A stretch of DNA of 64,000 nucleotides from CAZJYI01 sp964550025 (lineage in GTDB: Bacteria > Verrucomicrobiota > Kiritimatiellia > UBA8416 > CAYOBW01), in the NCBI GenBank assembly GCA_964550025.1, contig CAZJYI010000031.1:23588-87587 (forward strand), given 5' to 3'. The notes below the pieces were generated by a model. That model was given only the letters and a program-made list of their open reading frames with translations. It was not told where the DNA came from and made no database searches. The position numbers and the translations under genes were made by a program. Below, piece by piece: positions 47,201-54,767 of this stretch (position 1 is its first letter; every line of letters starts with the position of its first letter).

Positions 47201-49209
47201 TGCCCGGTGAGGTTTATCATTGCATTCCAGGCCTGGTTGTCGCCGTTGACGACATTGTTGGCATTGTGGGCGATGGCGTCCCAGTTGTCCTTGTCGCCGC
47301 CGCCGAAGTAGTGGGCCGCGAAGTCGCCCGCCGGGCGCTCGACGACATTGTACATGCCCCAGTAGAGACCGTTGAGGTAGACGTGGGCATGGATGCCGTG
47401 GGAAGCGGGGGAACCGAGCGCGAGCTGCACGCGTCGGGCGTACTCGTCACGCGTGTAGTCCTGACGGTCGTTCGCCCCGGCGCGGAGAATGAGCTGGTCG
47501 AATTCCCGCGTGGCGTTGGGGTCCCACTCGAAGAGGTTGAATCTCAGCTTCGACGGTCCGTACTTGCTCTTGAAGAGGAACCGCCACGACTTCTTCTTGT
47601 AGCTGCGGCCGCCGCCGCCCAGGCCGCCCTGGATGCGCAGGCCGCAGTTGACGCCGAAGCCGGCGCGTCCGTCCCGGTAGACGTACTCGACCGAGGCCGG
47701 ACGTTCCCAGGCCGGCCCGCGGCTGGTCGGGTGCGAGTAAATGCCCGTCTTGTCGTCGAACAGGTCGGCCATGTCGGCCACGATCATGACCGAGGGCATG
47801 AAGTGGATGAAGTTGGTGTTCTCGTCGTAGGTGTGCTGGTTGATTGTCGAGGACCGCATCAGGTACTCGGCGTTCTGGTTGCCCCACCTGGCCGGCCAGC
47901 CCGCCGGGTTGTTGGACTGGCTGAGGATGTCCTGGTGGAAAAGGTAGGTATGGGTGACGCTGCGTGACGGGCGGTAGCCCGGCTTGAAAGCCGCGGCGCG
48001 GATTACCGTCGAGCGCTCGACCGGGACCAGGCCCGTGTAGAGCGGGCTGCTCTCGTCGGGTTCGCTGAAGTCGGTCGTGTAACGGACTTCCGCGCCCTCG
48101 ACGTTGCTCGTGATCGCCACGCGGAGCGGGGCGTCGTAGTAGCCGCGCACGGGCGAGAAGGCCACGTCGGTCAGCAGCACGCCTTCGCTGTTGGGCGCGC
48201 CGGGTGTGGGTGTTGCCATGTAGCTCGGCGTGCGGACGATGGTCTGCAGCTCGGGCGAGATGAGGAAATCCGGGGAGGCGTCATCCGGCGAAGCGTTGAG
48301 GGCCTGGATCGCGAGCAGGTTGGCCGACTCTTCCAGGAGGGACACCCCCCCGGCTATCGGGAAGGCCTCCGGGACAATGGCGGCGGGATCGGGATGGACG
48401 GCCGTGGCAGCATCGTCCCAGGCCGGCGATGCCGGGGCGTTCGACGATGCCACCCGCGTACCGTTCAGCCACGCGACGAAGCCGTCGTCGTAGCGCACGT
48501 TGAGACTCAGGGATTCGATGTCGCCTCGTGTGTCAAAAGGCACGCGCAGGTAAAGGGAGCTGTTGACCGCGTGGAGCTCGTTGCTGACGTCGGTGAAGAT
48601 GAACGGCAGGAACACGCCGTCGGCCACGTCGTAGCCCAGGGCCGATTGTGCCGGCAGCCACCAGCTATCGTCGTAGCCCTGTCCCCCCGTCCAGGACAAG
48701 CCCTCGCTCGCGTCCGTTGGCACGAGAAAACGTGCGTCTGCGCCCTCGGCCATGACCGTGAGGCTTTCGCGGACGATACCGTAGGACTGATCGCGCGACT
48801 GGTCCGGAAAAGGCGTATAGGCGTGTTCGACGGTCGCGCCGTCCGGACGCACCAGCGCCAGATACTCGCCGCCGCCGCTGAGCTTGAAGTTCGTGTGCAG
48901 CTCCGACGTCGCGTTCGTGCGGTCCTTCCCCGAAGCGAAAATCACGCGGTACATCCCCACATCGAGCGTGATGTCCGGGATACGCCACTTTGTCGGGGTG
49001 TCCTCATCGTCGGTCAGGTACCAGCCGTCGAGCGGAACGGGGTCGTCGGAGGGATTGTGGAGCTCGATCCAGTCCGGGAAGTCCCCGTTCTCGTCCGCAA
49101 GCACGGCATCGTTGACGGCCATCAGCTCGTTGATCACGACATCCGCACCGCGCAGAACCGAGGCGAACAGGCAGGCCACCAACACAGCAAGTGCACAAAT
49201 CCGACTCAT
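38242..49209 (-). CDS. Giant secreted LTD/CotH/Calx-beta/DUF2341/LamG/PA14 surface protein
   Basis: The protein has 3655 residues, with a signal peptide at residues 1-21 (SRICALAVLVACLFASVLRG). In order it shows: an LTD domain (about 25-125); a CotH-kinase-like domain (about 460-750, with YLNGLYWGMYNVVERP and SFIWDGEGSF); three more LTD domains (about 940, 1120 and 1260); FN3-like units (YYYRCFASNDFGAAWA and relatives); two Calx-beta domains (about 1640-1730 and 1840-1940); two DUF2341-plus-LamG pairs (about 1950-2250 and 2760-3060); two PA14-like regions (about 2490-2620 and 3290-3440); and a Ca loop (DSDGDGVADAHE) before a final beta domain. It is probably a cell-surface or matrix protein. 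Whether CotH has protein kinase activity here is unknown. Confidence 0.88.
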   Translation of the reverse strand: MSRICALAVLVACLFASVLRGADVVINELMAVNDAVLADENGDFPDWIELHNPSDDPVPLDGWYLTDDEDTPTKWRIPDITLDVGMYRVIFASGKDRTNATSELHTNFKLSGGGEYLALVRPDGATVEHAYTPFPDQSRDQSYGIVRESLTVMAEGADARFLVPTDASEGLSWTGGQGYDDSWWLPAQSALGYDVADGVFLPFIFTDVSNELHAVNSSLYLRVPFDTRGDIESLSLNVRYDDGFVAWLNGTRVASSNAPASPAWDDAATAVHPDPAAIVPEAFPIAGGVSLLEESANLLAIQALNASPDDASPDFLISPELQTIVRTPSYMATPTPGAPNSEGVLLTDVAFSPVRGYYDAPLRVAITSNVEGAEVRYTTDFSEPDESSPLYTGLVPVERSTVIRAAAFKPGYRPSRSVTHTYLFHQDILSQSNNPAGWPARWGNQNAEYLMRSSTINQHTYDENTNFIHFMPSVMIVADMADLFDDKTGIYSHPTSRGPAWERPASVEYVYRDGRAGFGVNCGLRIQGGLGGGGRSYKKKSWRFLFKSKYGPSKLRFNLFEWDPNATREFDQLILRAGANDRQDYTRDEYARRVQLALGSPASHGIHAHVYLNGLYWGMYNVVERPAGDFAAHYFGGGDKDNWDAIAHNANNVVNGDNQAWNAMINLTGQGMANNDKYLQLQGRNPDGTRNPDYPHYLDVPNYIDYMLANIYLGMGDWPHHNWYAARQRDEESTGYKSFIWDGEGSFQNGDRTGVNNGIATPHGRLRANAEYNLLFGDVAHRAMFHDGVLTPSPAQQLFRDLCDSMEYGVILESARWGHIGHSSWLSRKNGKINYLANRNNTVLGQLRNANLYPSIDAPVFSQRGGTLTPGFELTMTADQPIYYTLDGTDPREYLTGDIRGILYAGPVPLQYSVRVKARARAPDGTWSALEQAIFTVDGPSPLRVSELMYHPRRPVGVETNGGHSATDYEFIELVNSSAATVGLVGLRLTGGIDFDFSQGSVPALAPGAHVLVVESLAAFSNRYPGAAGMTIAGEYDGELDNGGETVRLKDINGVTLLNLTYNDARGWPVSTDGAGHSLVPLSNTGQDAESLDYGRHWRASAYSDGSPGAADPAPVVSVVLNEFAAHTDAPGLDSNDWIELFNRSGHTVHLAHWYLSDDRYELKKWAIPTNLSVAAGEWIDFDEVTGFHNPTNTGFGLDKAGEQLFLSYLPGTDDDRVADAVRYKGQVNGETLGRYRDGDADWVAMLPTRGSANAAPSPSVVISEVMYHPRPTPLHPEDNEHDEYIELRNVGSVLVGLETLAGCWRIDGDVSYAFPSNTTLAAGASLVLVSFDPADSAALGEFRATYGLAPGEVTILGPYGGKLSNHGGRLAVEKPQEDAITGRISWIIVDEVIFFDRDPWPTVADGLGKSLVRTDPQPEGNEPSRWTAGFHPSPGLADPEIAITRPEFGATLFSSSSIPVEVSIDTNRIAGAIQQVEFFVDGGSAGADTDAPYVGLVDFAGGEGDYDLTAVCTFDAGVSTSRVTRVVVASVLNEPADAIGAATARLHGRITRNGQAYAHIFWGLTDGGQTSTQWDAVQSLGWQLDTFDGAIDDLLANATYYYRCFASNDFGAAWARSATNFHTAPTEVSLSLSNELIQESGGSATVEATLAVVSASNVTVNLDFGGQALFGVDYTATTTILTIAAGSVSAAMNLNGVDDELLERPESIVVSIASVEHALPGGHDSVTAHVISDDPLVENLTATGITEYAATLNGELRYGDTADVTVYWGEADGGTNHVAWAHTNDLGVLPEGPFSVAVEGLLASQTYYYRAFASNAAGSDWADATTNFTTVLTALSIVDARVREGDLGHTMAELSVHLSATSAVDVAVSYTTQDGTALAGLDYVAATDVLVVPAGLRTGIVRIALIGDVLDELPAEAFRVNLSNPVLATIADGQATCVIEDDDADVHLADWSHRMRIDFDGYDGQTALTSFPVLVVFNASRAGFDYGQFELPGGGDLRFTDADKHVVLDYEIERWDTDGDSAVWVRPPRLEAGSTAVWAYWGNSVATAFPSTTNGATFASGYQAVYHFAETNGTFTSDSSTNAAHGTLRNMNDADRVAGVVAGALDFDGGDDGVDTPVETDQTATSAGLTFSAWARPHTANGNYERVFDADNGGWDWSLVLDSAPRWEVYSGNNQFAAQSADLNAWQHIAAVFDPAAGKIRVYKNGDERVINDLGYETSTEPVDIGSDLGGNAYDGLLDEARISAVPRSADWVRAVWLNMASNEVFNQYGRVEADDPDVPAILIVYGATNVTDSSAWLTARLTSTGTAPSVVEVYWGTEDGGTNASDWANTNALGAAPGVRDSDLSSFASGLRANTHYYYAYRTINAEGENWAASGFYTIGTPAVANSGVTDPEEGRVTLHGRLTNASPADVRIYFGPEDGGTNGSSWAAAVSVGPVDGWGSFQALATGLLYGVRYHYRCHVTNGYGESWSVESSTFLSARPGSGFAPGLLGGPLDGNMSFAPNPATAVYMGPHAGALRTTPPWAGNRTWVYTGQVFLDGRTAYFAENIDDKTHLTIDGTAVINNSSWNTPAGSGPITKSRGWYDFELRMSNGGGGAGPVANNGWTSTKGFGMAYDIQEASRPQGGDYVYPEDDGRGVLFRHLPTNGVAAADLDIANGPATEIKPGSVRLHGSLAASGAVFEVWAHWGDRDYGTNGWPNAVSVGVFTNVDHVDFSRTLHELPGEEMLYYAFSATNAAETMWAEPAGAVLTAADVFESAQRMRISFPGYDSGRVLTNFPAVIELGAHRTGFSYALFASAEGHDLRFTDPDGTILPFEIEQWDVGGTSTVWVCIPELEPTGADYVWAYWGNAALSLPRYATNGAVWTDFVGVWHMGQTDARDSSANAFHGTARGSVTPAGGMLAAANDFDADNDYIAVPDHARFTLSGDYSISGWICSDDIGSQDEMFVGTYNRYGFMFGIRSGGANELQAWTAGQWKASGTGIPDGEWTHVAYVRQGSNGRFYVNGAHVRTVSAVAVNNGGELQLGAGGTSWTSQRFDGRVDEVRIADAARSDDWYRASWVNQSGGAFVEYGPPELVDVNLPRISNAYGATDITDRSATLCGTLIATGSAPVEVWMYWDTADAGTNLTWANQRYLGTNALATPADYAEAVTNLSPNSTWFYRYRAANAHGTAWSFTTASFVTPGPPGVNNGAGAETVAGGAVLHGALTNGLSARVTICWGDEDGGAESNAWDHRVLVGDMGQTAFSTEIAGLYYGRAYHYRTFADNPYGTSCAERSVRFLTPPDTVGEPGLKARVYDNLQGDQWINPISAIQAREPDASYILRDRLDYTDWAAMDAHYPVLTHGDTILIHWEGVIKTDGGPHSFGTLSDDGSVIYLDLNGNGSFADPGERIVSNLGAHGDRSAAGSAVLPAGEVPIAIGFWENGGGETMRARWKAGGGLSYNAQDILDAGSGNFFTDFSPVLLGVTATEATELSLHAARLNGILLATGAVFEVYACWGADSNSWDHMRHAGSYTDVPQVDVGLVVQGLPADSPFYFTFMATNAATSIWSQTVGEFRTLRDSDGDGVADAHERIAGTDPGDSNSVFRLKVTATDPPARTIEFPSASNRTYFLQFSSNLFTPRWITLRADIPGRPGTTTLTETNKTATGYYRLRARQ

Positions 49210-49215
49210 AGCACT

Positions 49216-49245
49216 ATATTAGTGGATCGTTAGCGAACCTGAGAA
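49216..49245 (-). promoter_or_regulatory. Candidate promoter of a leaderless transcript
   Basis: On the minus strand TTCTCA and TAATAT are separated by 18 bases. The -10-like box ends 6 bases before the ATG at 49209. No ribosome binding site precedes that ATG, so transcription may begin at or next to the start codon. Confidence 0.35.
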
Positions 49246-49671
49246 GTAGAAAAGGGGGAGTGTGGGAGGCGCTGACCACGGCATCAAGCCGTACCTGTCC
49301 CCTCAGGGGCACCTGTTTCTTGCGCGTGAACCGATGCTGGCCCTGCCCTTTACCCATAGATGACGCCTGGACAATGGCAGAGAATCCCCGGCGCTTGTCG
49401 CCGGGAAGCTCCAGGGTCGCATGCTACGCGCCCCCGTTGCTCCGCCATAGTCTCGAGCCCCGAGAGAGCGAGGAACAGCGCGAAGCTCTCTTCTCCTCGC
49501 TCTATTCGGGCTCTGGTACGGGGGGGGGGCGGGGTTGTGTAGGCAACAAACCTGAAGCTTCCCGCCCACCCGCCGTCGCCAGGCTATGGCGTGGCAAGCA
49601 AGGGGCGGGGATTCCCAAGACGAGACCTGTGGGTAAAAGGCATTGCCAGCCCCATCGACGGGGAGAATTGA
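49246..49671. other. Non-coding gap with a run of ten G
   Basis: No supportable gene lies between the two minus-strand surface-protein genes. A G10 tract is at 49520-49529. The rest shows short GC-rich stems only. Confidence 0.5.
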
Positions 49672-51543
49672 TCATTCTCCCCCACCCCTCACCCGATAAA
49701 ACGCCTTCCCCTCCCCCGCCGGCTCGATCCACTCGACGGCATCGCCGGCGTTGGACCACACGCCGCCGGTGAGGTCGTCCGCCCGCTCGAGCTGCAGGCT
49801 CAGCCGCAGCCACCCGTTGCTCGTCTGTAGCATCATCGCCCCCATGCTCAGGTCCAGGATCGAGTTGGAGGTGTAGAGGTTGTAGGCGGCGGGGTTGTTG
49901 GTGACGTGGTCGACGGCGTAGTTCTCGTTGTACGTGGGATTGAATCCGATGGCCACTTCGTGCATGTCGACGCGCCCGTCGCCGTCGGTGTCCGCTACCG
50001 CGGACACGAACTCGCAGGCCCCCATGTCGGCAACAGCTACACCGTCCGCGTCCCCGTCCAGGGGGCGAGGCACCCCATCGAGATCGTCAACGATCGAGGC
50101 CAGGCTCGTTGCGGCATCGATGCAAGGCGAGGAGGCCAGAAGGTGGAAGTTCGAAGAGGCAGCATCGACAAAGAGCGGGGCGTTGGTGATATTCCCGTCC
50201 CCGCTCAATCCCGGTGAACACGAGTACGAGAAGGACCCGCCAAAGTAGTTGCTTCCCGAGAAGCTCGCCGTATTGTAGTAGCTGATGCAGTTTTTCAGCG
50301 TGCCGCCACGGCTACCGCCGCCATTCGTTGCCCTGTTGCCCGTGAGCGTGCAGTGGTTCAGCGTGCCGCCACTGCTCCCGCCGCCTTCCTGTGCCCTATT
50401 GCCCGTGAACGTGCAGTTCTCCAGCGTGCCCCGGTAGCTACCGCCACCCCACCCTGTGGCCCAGTTGCCCGCGAATGTGCAGTGGGTGATGACTGGCGAG
50501 GCACCCGCGCAACGAATGCCACCGCCATTTCCGTTACCCCAGGCCTTTCCACGGGTGACAGTGAAGCCGCTGATCGTGCAGGCTGTGTTGCCGAGATCGA
50601 AGCAGCGGTGTGCATTCTCCCCGTCCACGATCGTCACGCCCGCGCCGTTGACGCTTCTGACCGTGATTTCCTTGTGCACGATGATCTGCGAAGCAGAGGT
50701 GTATGTGCCGTTGCTCACCAGCACGGTGTTACCAGCCGCGGCAGCGTCGATGGCATCCTGGATGTTGGTGGCCGCGCTCACCCGGTTGGTGTAGGGCCAG
50801 ACCGAAGTACCATTGGTGGAGACGTAGTGCACGGGCGTAGGCGCGAGCTCCTCGTAGTGTGCCGCCACGCGGGAATCGCTCAGCCGATTGGTGTAGATGG
50901 CGACCTCGTCCAGCAGACCAACCAGCCCGCCCGAAAGGCTCTTGTGCGCCCCGAGTATCCAGTCGCCATCCGCGGCCTCCACCGTCACGTTGCTGCCGCC
51001 GGCGGGCTGCCCGTCTATGTAGAACCGTACGGTGTCCGCGCCGCCATTGACATCCACGGTCATCACGAGGTGTGCCCACGCGCCTTCGTCCACCTCGGCA
51101 CTCGCCAGGAATTGAGTTCCGCCAAGATAGCTGCCGGGGTAACCGCCACCGGTCCTGTGCAGCAGGACTCGGCCCGTCCCGCTCCCATTCTGTTGGGAGG
51201 CCACGTGCCGGTTGATGTCCGTGGAGTCGAACCGCACCAGCGCTTCGATGCTGAAATCGCCGTTGGTCGGCGAAAGCTGCAGGTCCAGCCGCGCGTATCC
51301 ATTGCTGAAGCGCCCAGCCTTTCCAGCAAGGCCCGTCGCCTCGAACAAGACGTTCGAGACTTCCGGGCTACCATGGCCGTTCCCCGAGCTGTCCGCGATG
51401 CTCGTCGCCCCGGCACTCTCCTCGAAGCGGTAGTACGCCACCGGCGCGTCTGCCATCACTTCGCTCGCATAGTCCCCGTGGCTCACTGCCGCGAACGCGC
51501 AGCCCACCAGCGTCAGAAGACAGAATCCCCCCAACGCTCTCAT
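49672..51543 (-). CDS. Secreted LamG plus parallel beta-helix protein (choice-of-anchor Q type)
   Basis: The 623-residue protein starts at the ATG preceded by GAGGAGGGT. It has a signal peptide (about 1-19), then a LamG/concanavalin-like domain (about 25-230; APVAYYRFEESAGATSIADS, DEVAIYTNRLSD). A right-handed beta-helix follows (about 240-480) with rungs such as HCTFAGNWATGWGGGS, NCTFTGNRAQEGGGS and HCTLTGNRATNGGGS. The choice-of-anchor Q-like end is SSPCIDAATS...MGACEF. Last come a Ca loop (DTDGDGRVDMHE) and a C-terminal domain also found as a remnant at 38077-38241. The role is probably adhesion or polysaccharide binding; no polysaccharide lyase catalytic residues were identified. Confidence 0.88.
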   Translation of the reverse strand: MRALGGFCLLTLVGCAFAAVSHGDYASEVMADAPVAYYRFEESAGATSIADSSGNGHGSPEVSNVLFEATGLAGKAGRFSNGYARLDLQLSPTNGDFSIEALVRFDSTDINRHVASQQNGSGTGRVLLHRTGGGYPGSYLGGTQFLASAEVDEGAWAHLVMTVDVNGGADTVRFYIDGQPAGGSNVTVEAADGDWILGAHKSLSGGLVGLLDEVAIYTNRLSDSRVAAHYEELAPTPVHYVSTNGTSVWPYTNRVSAATNIQDAIDAAAAGNTVLVSNGTYTSASQIIVHKEITVRSVNGAGVTIVDGENAHRCFDLGNTACTISGFTVTRGKAWGNGNGGGIRCAGASPVITHCTFAGNWATGWGGGSYRGTLENCTFTGNRAQEGGGSSGGTLNHCTLTGNRATNGGGSRGGTLKNCISYYNTASFSGSNYFGGSFSYSCSPGLSGDGNITNAPLFVDAASSNFHLLASSPCIDAATSLASIVDDLDGVPRPLDGDADGVAVADMGACEFVSAVADTDGDGRVDMHEVAIGFNPTYNENYAVDHVTNNPAAYNLYTSNSILDLSMGAMMLQTSNGWLRLSLQLERADDLTGGVWSNAGDAVEWIEPAGEGKAFYRVRGGGE

Positions 51544-51671
51544 CTCATACCCTCCTCAATGGAGTCGCTCCAGTGGAAGCATATTACTGTCTTGCGACGA
51601 GGTCGGCAAGGGTATCCCCAGCCAGGGCAATTCTCATCATGGTCGGGGGGGGGTTCCTTCCTCGCACCATG

Positions 51672-51747
51672 GGGACGCTCTGACGAGCGCACTACGAACG
51701 GGGAAACCCCACATCTGCGGTTTGTAGTGCGCCCGTGAGGGCGTCCC
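51672..51747. repeat. 24-bp imperfect inverted repeat
   Basis: The arms 51672-51695 and 51724-51747 pair with four or five mismatches, from GGGACGC...GCACTAC to GTAGTGC...GCGTCCC. The loop is 28 bases. It lies between divergent genes (beta-helix protein and pullulanase-type enzyme), so it may sit in a promoter region. A run of nine G is at 51645-51653. Confidence 0.7.
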
Positions 51748-51833
51748 TTCGGCCAACGGTAGGCCATATTGAGAACCGCAACCTCAGCCACGGGCTTGAT
51801 CGGCGCGGACAATGGCGCTACAGTCTGCCGGTA

Positions 51834-54767
51834 ATGTCACGCAAATACGCCATCGCTCTTGTTGTTGTCCTGGCTGCCATTGTCGGGGCCATTCTGATCT
51901 GGGGTTGGTTCATGACGCAAACACCTCCGTCTCCCCCATCGTCTCCGGCCGCTCCCGCACAGGCACCGGTCCCGGAGAGGAGTGCCGCGCCTCCCGCCAC
52001 GATCGCCCCCGGACCGGATGTCATCCTCGAGCCCGGCATCTCCGTCATACCGGGCGAGCAGCCAGTGGCGCGTCTCGGATACCGCAATCCCAAAGCGCAG
52101 AAGGTCTTCGTCACCGGGTCCTGGTCGCACTGGCGCGGGAAGGAGCCCATGACGCTGGAGAACGGCGTGTGGATCCTCGACGTCCACGCCTTGCAGCTAC
52201 CGCGCGGTCGCCACGAGTTCAAGTTCCGCCCCAACGGCGAATGGGAATCCGGACCGAACCGCGTTTTCCACGTCAACGAGCACGGCCTCCTGGAACGCCC
52301 ACCCGACGTGATTGCCGCCGCCGTTCTCGAGAGCCCGACCCGCATCGACGTACACTTCAAGGTCCCGGTTGCGGAGCCATCCGCGCTCGACGTCACCGTC
52401 GCACCGGACGTTGCAGTCGCCGACACGTCCTGGTCCGAGGGGGAAGGCGATCCGCCGCGTTACGGGTACGCGGTGGCCGGTGACATCGTCACGTTCTGCT
52501 TCGAAGAGACGCGTTACGGGGTGTCTCTCACGCCCGCGGAGTCGGTCTACGTCGCCGGAACGTTCAACGGCTGGAATCCAAAGAGCGCGCAGTGGCGGCT
52601 GACGGACCGTGACGACGACGGGAAGTGGGAAGGGACCTTTGCGCTTCCGGACGTTACGCAGGACAGTGGCAGCGTGGGCATCCAGTTCAAGTTCGTCGTG
52701 AACGGGGAACGCTGGATGAGCGTGCCGGGGGATGCTCCGAACCGAGCCAGTCACGACGGGCACACCAACCTGGCCCTCGTGCCGACGGCGTCCGAAGCGC
52801 CAACACTGGTCATCACAACGTCCCAGCACCTGCTGCTGTCCAATGCGTACGAGGTTGTCGTGGCGGGTCTGGACGAGCGCGTGGTCCACCACCCCGTCAC
52901 ACCGGGCGCCTTTCTCGACGACATCCGCTCCGACAAACCGCTGGGAGCCATCCGGGACCGCCACTCCGACCAGACTGTCTTCCGCGTCTTCGCCCCGCGT
53001 GCCAGCCGCGTCGACCTCTGCTTGTACTGCTACCCCGACCGCACGAACCAGCCCCCCTGGAAAGTCGTGCCGATGCAGCTCGAGCCGGGCGAAGGCACCT
53101 GGACGGCCTCGTATCCCGGCACGTGGGCAGGCAGCTACTACGGCTACCGCGTCGACGGCCCGGCGGGTCCCGGCGAAGCCTTTGACTACGAGATCCCCAT
53201 CGGCGATCCATACGCGCGCGCGGCCGCGCACTCGCACGACCTGTCGATCCTGCTTGACCCGGAAGAGACGAACCAGTGGTTCTCGGGTTGGACGGACGGA
53301 GACTACACGCCCCCGGCGTGGGAGGATGTTCTCATCTACGAGACCCACGTGCGCGACCTGACGATCGACCCCTCGGCGGGTGTCGCGCCCGAGCTTCGCG
53401 GGAAGTACGGCGGCGTCACGGCCGCCGGGCTCGGCGGCCTCCCCCTGCAGCACCTGCGCGAGCTTGGCGTGAACATGGTCGAGTTCCTTCCCGTGGCCGA
53501 GTTCGCCAACGGGACGGACGAGCACGGCTGGGGCTATAACACGGCGTACTACTTCGCGCCCGAAGCGTCATACGGCGGCGATCCGCTCGAGGGTTCCCAG
53601 TACTACGAGTTCAAGGCGCTGGTCAACGAGCTGCACCGGCAGGGCTTCGGCGTGATCCTCGACGTGGTCTACAACCACGTGGGCTCGCCCAACATCTTCT
53701 ACTCGCTGGACCGCAAGTACTATTTCCGCCAGGGACTCGACTTCACCCTCAGCAACTTCAGCGGCTGCGGCAACGACGTACGCACGGAAGCGCCCATGAT
53801 GCGCCGTCTGATCGTTGACAACGTCCTGTACTGGATACGCGAGCACCACGTCGACGGCTTCCGCTTCGACCTTTGCGAACTGATCGACATGGAGACCCTG
53901 CACCTCATCGAGAAGGAGGCCCGCAAGCTGAACCCCAACGTGTTGTTGATCTCCGAGCCATGGAGCTTCCGCGGCGACCACAAGCTGCAGCTCAAGGGGA
54001 CAGGCTGGGCGGCATGGAACGACCAGTTCCGGGACACGGTCAAGCGGTTCGCCCGCGGCGAGGCCGAGCGGGCCGAGCTTCAGCGAGTCATCACGGGTTC
54101 CGTGGAGACCTGGGCCGCGCACCCGATGCAGACCGTGAACTACGTCGAAAGCCACGACGACCGGTGTCTGGCCGACGACCTCACGTCAAACGCGAATCAC
54201 GACGCCCGTGTCATCAGCGCCCTGGACGCGGCGCGCAACCGCCTTGCGGCCACGGTCCTTTTCACGTCGCTGGGCATACCCATGCTGGCGGAGGGGCAGG
54301 AGTACATCCGCAGCAAGCACGGCATCAAGAACACGTACAACAAGGGAGATGCCATCAACGCCCTGCGCTGGACCGACCGGGACAGGCCGGCGGCGGCAAC
54401 AACCCTGGCCTATTACCGCGAGCTTGCGCGGCTGCGAAGCGGCGAGGCCGGCGCGGCCTTCCGCCTCCGCAAGGCGCCGCCCGCGGACTACTACCAGTGG
54501 ATCCTGCCGGGAACACGGGGAGCCATCGGATACGTTGTCAACGCAAGGCGGGAACACACCGGCGGCATGTTCGTGGTTTTGCTGAACTCGACGCGGCGCA
54601 CGTTGCGGTTCGACGTGCGCTTCCCCGAGGGCAAATGGCGACTGATCGGAGACGGAGCGCGGATTGATGCGAGCGGTCTTGCGGATTCGGGCGTCAAGCC
54701 AACGGCCGACGGCGCTCACAGCGTTCCCGTGGAGGCGCTGTCGTCGAAGATCTACGTGGGGCTATGA
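51834..54767 (+). CDS. Membrane-anchored pullulanase/isoamylase-type GH13 enzyme
   Basis: The 977-residue protein begins MSRKYAIALVVVLAAIVGAI, a single membrane anchor, followed by a Pro/Ala linker (SPPSSPAAPAQAPVPERSAA). Two glycogen-binding CBM48/AMPK-like units come next (QKVFVTGSWSHWRGKEPM; SVYVAGTFNGWNPKSAQW), then a CBM48-type domain before the barrel. The GH13 core has the nucleophile in DGFRFDLCEL (about 677), the acid in LLISEPWSF (about 707) and the third acid in YVESHDD (about 774); GWGYNTAYYFAPEASYG resembles the YNWGYxP motif of pullulanases. It should cleave alpha-1,6 branches outside the membrane. The start has no obvious ribosome binding site, and an in-frame codon at 51735 lies inside a repeat. 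It overlaps the next gene by 4 bases. Confidence 0.88.
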   Translation: MSRKYAIALVVVLAAIVGAILIWGWFMTQTPPSPPSSPAAPAQAPVPERSAAPPATIAPGPDVILEPGISVIPGEQPVARLGYRNPKAQKVFVTGSWSHWRGKEPMTLENGVWILDVHALQLPRGRHEFKFRPNGEWESGPNRVFHVNEHGLLERPPDVIAAAVLESPTRIDVHFKVPVAEPSALDVTVAPDVAVADTSWSEGEGDPPRYGYAVAGDIVTFCFEETRYGVSLTPAESVYVAGTFNGWNPKSAQWRLTDRDDDGKWEGTFALPDVTQDSGSVGIQFKFVVNGERWMSVPGDAPNRASHDGHTNLALVPTASEAPTLVITTSQHLLLSNAYEVVVAGLDERVVHHPVTPGAFLDDIRSDKPLGAIRDRHSDQTVFRVFAPRASRVDLCLYCYPDRTNQPPWKVVPMQLEPGEGTWTASYPGTWAGSYYGYRVDGPAGPGEAFDYEIPIGDPYARAAAHSHDLSILLDPEETNQWFSGWTDGDYTPPAWEDVLIYETHVRDLTIDPSAGVAPELRGKYGGVTAAGLGGLPLQHLRELGVNMVEFLPVAEFANGTDEHGWGYNTAYYFAPEASYGGDPLEGSQYYEFKALVNELHRQGFGVILDVVYNHVGSPNIFYSLDRKYYFRQGLDFTLSNFSGCGNDVRTEAPMMRRLIVDNVLYWIREHHVDGFRFDLCELIDMETLHLIEKEARKLNPNVLLISEPWSFRGDHKLQLKGTGWAAWNDQFRDTVKRFARGEAERAELQRVITGSVETWAAHPMQTVNYVESHDDRCLADDLTSNANHDARVISALDAARNRLAATVLFTSLGIPMLAEGQEYIRSKHGIKNTYNKGDAINALRWTDRDRPAAATTLAYYRELARLRSGEAGAAFRLRKAPPADYYQWILPGTRGAIGYVVNARREHTGGMFVVLLNSTRRTLRFDVRFPEGKWRLIGDGARIDASGLADSGVKPTADGAHSVPVEALSSKIYVGL

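Noticed and set aside
45751..47967. 738-codon open frame on the plus strand
   Set aside because: It is antisense to the CotH/LTD part of the giant surface-protein gene; there are no recognisable motifs and no start signal.
49520..49529. Phase-variable poly-G tract
   Set aside because: A G10 run is present but lies in non-coding DNA 3' of the beta-helix gene. Nothing shows an effect on a reading frame or promoter.
49672..51543. Polysaccharide lyase assignment for the beta-helix protein
   Set aside because: The beta-helix rungs are clear, but no catalytic Lys/Arg/Asp set was seen, and the LamG plus choice-of-anchor Q layout fits a binding or surface protein better.
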